64,000 bases of DNA from Chrysomallon squamiferum. Its lineage: Eukaryota; Mollusca; Gastropoda; Neomphalida; Peltospiridae. The position numbers were made by a program, and so were the translations under genes. Under the pieces are notes generated by a model that searched no databases, was not told where the DNA came from, and was given only the letters and a program-made list of their open reading frames with translations. Location of the stretch: NCBI GenBank assembly GCA_012295275.1, contig CM022673.1, positions 21,724,413 through 21,788,412 on the forward strand, read 5' to 3'. Every line of letters starts with the position of its first letter. The stretch's first letter is position 1. Shown piece after piece: positions 62,990 to 64,000 of this stretch.

Positions 62990-64000
62990 GTCGTGTTCCA
63001 ACCAGTGATTAATAAATAGTACATAAAAGGACCGTGCTCTGTGATATGATCTGATATATATATAAAATGTAACATAATATAAAGTATATTCATCTTTCTT
63101 TTGTTATAAAGATTCCGCAACATAAAATAGTTGGGTTTTCTTTCTACTTATATTGTTCATGAATAAATACTTGAAGATATAATTTAAAATTTTAAAGCAC
63201 AAATTAATAAACAATTTTGGGGAAAAGCCGCTTTGATGTAATTTTGACAAAGCACACGCAATTATAATAAAAGGAAATCACTGTCGTTTTTATGCTACAA
63301 CTATTCTGTAGGTTTACTGATATCAATAATATAGTCATATCATCTCATATTAATAAAAACTATTTTTATTAAAAAACACAATAACTTAACAATAACAAGA
63401 AAGGGGCAGTGTTTTTGCCTTTTAATAATTTTGAAATAACTTTCTCTTCCATAATCTTTAAACGGATGTGTTGTGAAACAAACTATGCCGTACTGTTACC
63501 AAATAAAAATATATCTTAACGTAAAAGAATTTAATGGCACCAATACACGTTTGTTATTTTGAACCACCCTGGTCCCTTGCTGTCCACACGTTCAAGTACG
63601 AGCCAGGCACTAAACCGTTTATTGTTTTGCAAGATTGAGATTTTTAAACCTATCGAACTTTGTGACCCAGTACGTCTGATTATGCGATCAGCTGGAAAGT
63701 AATGCAGCAAGCCATCATCAAAGTAAATGAATTTGGAAACTGTGGTTTCGTAGACACCGGTTCAAGGCTCTGTGGAAAGCGTGATTCTGACAGGTACTGC
63801 TCACTTGATACAACGAGTCTTGCGTTCCTCCTTGTAACGTTTCCAATATCCATAGCGCTTTGCGCCAAATACGGCTGAAACTTTAAGTATTTTACAATTT
63901 CTTGCATCAAGGTTTCGGCAAATCTATATACTCCAGCGGGGTCAAACACTATGCTTAAACAACCTGTTCAGAAATATCTTGCAATGCATCGTTGGGATAT
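62990..64000. other. Right end of window, no gene supported
   Basis: AT-rich to about 63530, then somewhat more balanced. A minus-strand open frame of 89 codons (63949-63680), with FDPAGVYRFAETLMQEIVKY near its start, matches nothing I know. It could be a real exon running off the window or chance. No sushi, lectin or ShKT exon of AST-2 was found here. Confidence 0.45.

Noticed and set aside
63680-63949. 89-codon minus-strand frame as a gene
   Set aside because: No known motif, no clear splice sites and no support from a paralogue; kept only as a remark on the end region.

Overview
The window looks like nuclear DNA of a mollusc, most likely a gastropod. It is AT-rich, its genes carry short introns with GT..AG borders, it is crowded with microsatellites, and it holds two decayed copies of a tRNA-headed SINE whose body (62.3-63.0 kb) I recognise as common in gastropod genomes. 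The species cannot be named from the sequence.

Left third (0-20 kb): two paralogous hnRNP A/B genes sit tail to tail. HN-1 is on the plus strand (CDS 2415-7476, 8 coding exons, 370 aa). HN-2 is on the minus strand (CDS 19738 down to 13879, 7 coding exons, 329 aa). Both start with a 9-nt first coding segment (Met-Gly-Asp), have a Gly/Tyr-rich segment BEFORE RRM1, then RRM1, RRM2 and a Gly-rich tail ending in an M9/PY-type nuclear import signal. Both have a consensus splice donor just after the stop codon and a GTCACGTG box just upstream of the ATG. About 6.4 kb of 3'UTR and intergenic DNA separates them. A Tc1-like transposase remnant lies in an HN-2 intron.

Middle (20-25 kb): non-genic DNA with a decayed, internally deleted jockey-type LINE on the minus strand (about 21.57-23.07 kb), then the upstream region of the next gene, which carries a 128-bp hAT-type MITE.

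Right two thirds (25-64 kb): a tandem pair of genes for a secreted mosaic metalloprotease, AST-1 (25151-42435, 25 coding exons, 1157 aa, complete) and AST-2 (50904-61646, 17 coding exons in the window, 3' end missing). I built all exons by hand from splice sites, and every intron phase closes without a frameshift. Domain order in AST-1: signal peptide, short pro-region, divergent astacin domain (HExxHxxGxxH), EGF-like, an unrecognised Cys-containing region of about 180 aa, CUB, kringle, a short four-Cys ShK-like segment, sushi, C-type lectin, ShKT, sushi, and a C-terminal domain with a Val-Trp-Arg-Pro motif. The duplication begins upstream of the genes (about 23.71 and 47.78 kb). Homology in the second unit stops inside a CA repeat at about 61.74 kb, so the sushi-lectin-ShKT-sushi-C-terminal half is not seen for AST-2.

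The two units differ by insertions, by intron-to-intron transfer of short pieces and by tandem duplications inside introns. Near-identical blocks alternate with diverged ones, which suggests gene conversion. The proteases are probably extracellular. The adhesion-type modules suggest matrix, mucus or cell-surface targets, but that is inference. No RNA genes, CRISPR arrays or prokaryotic features were seen.
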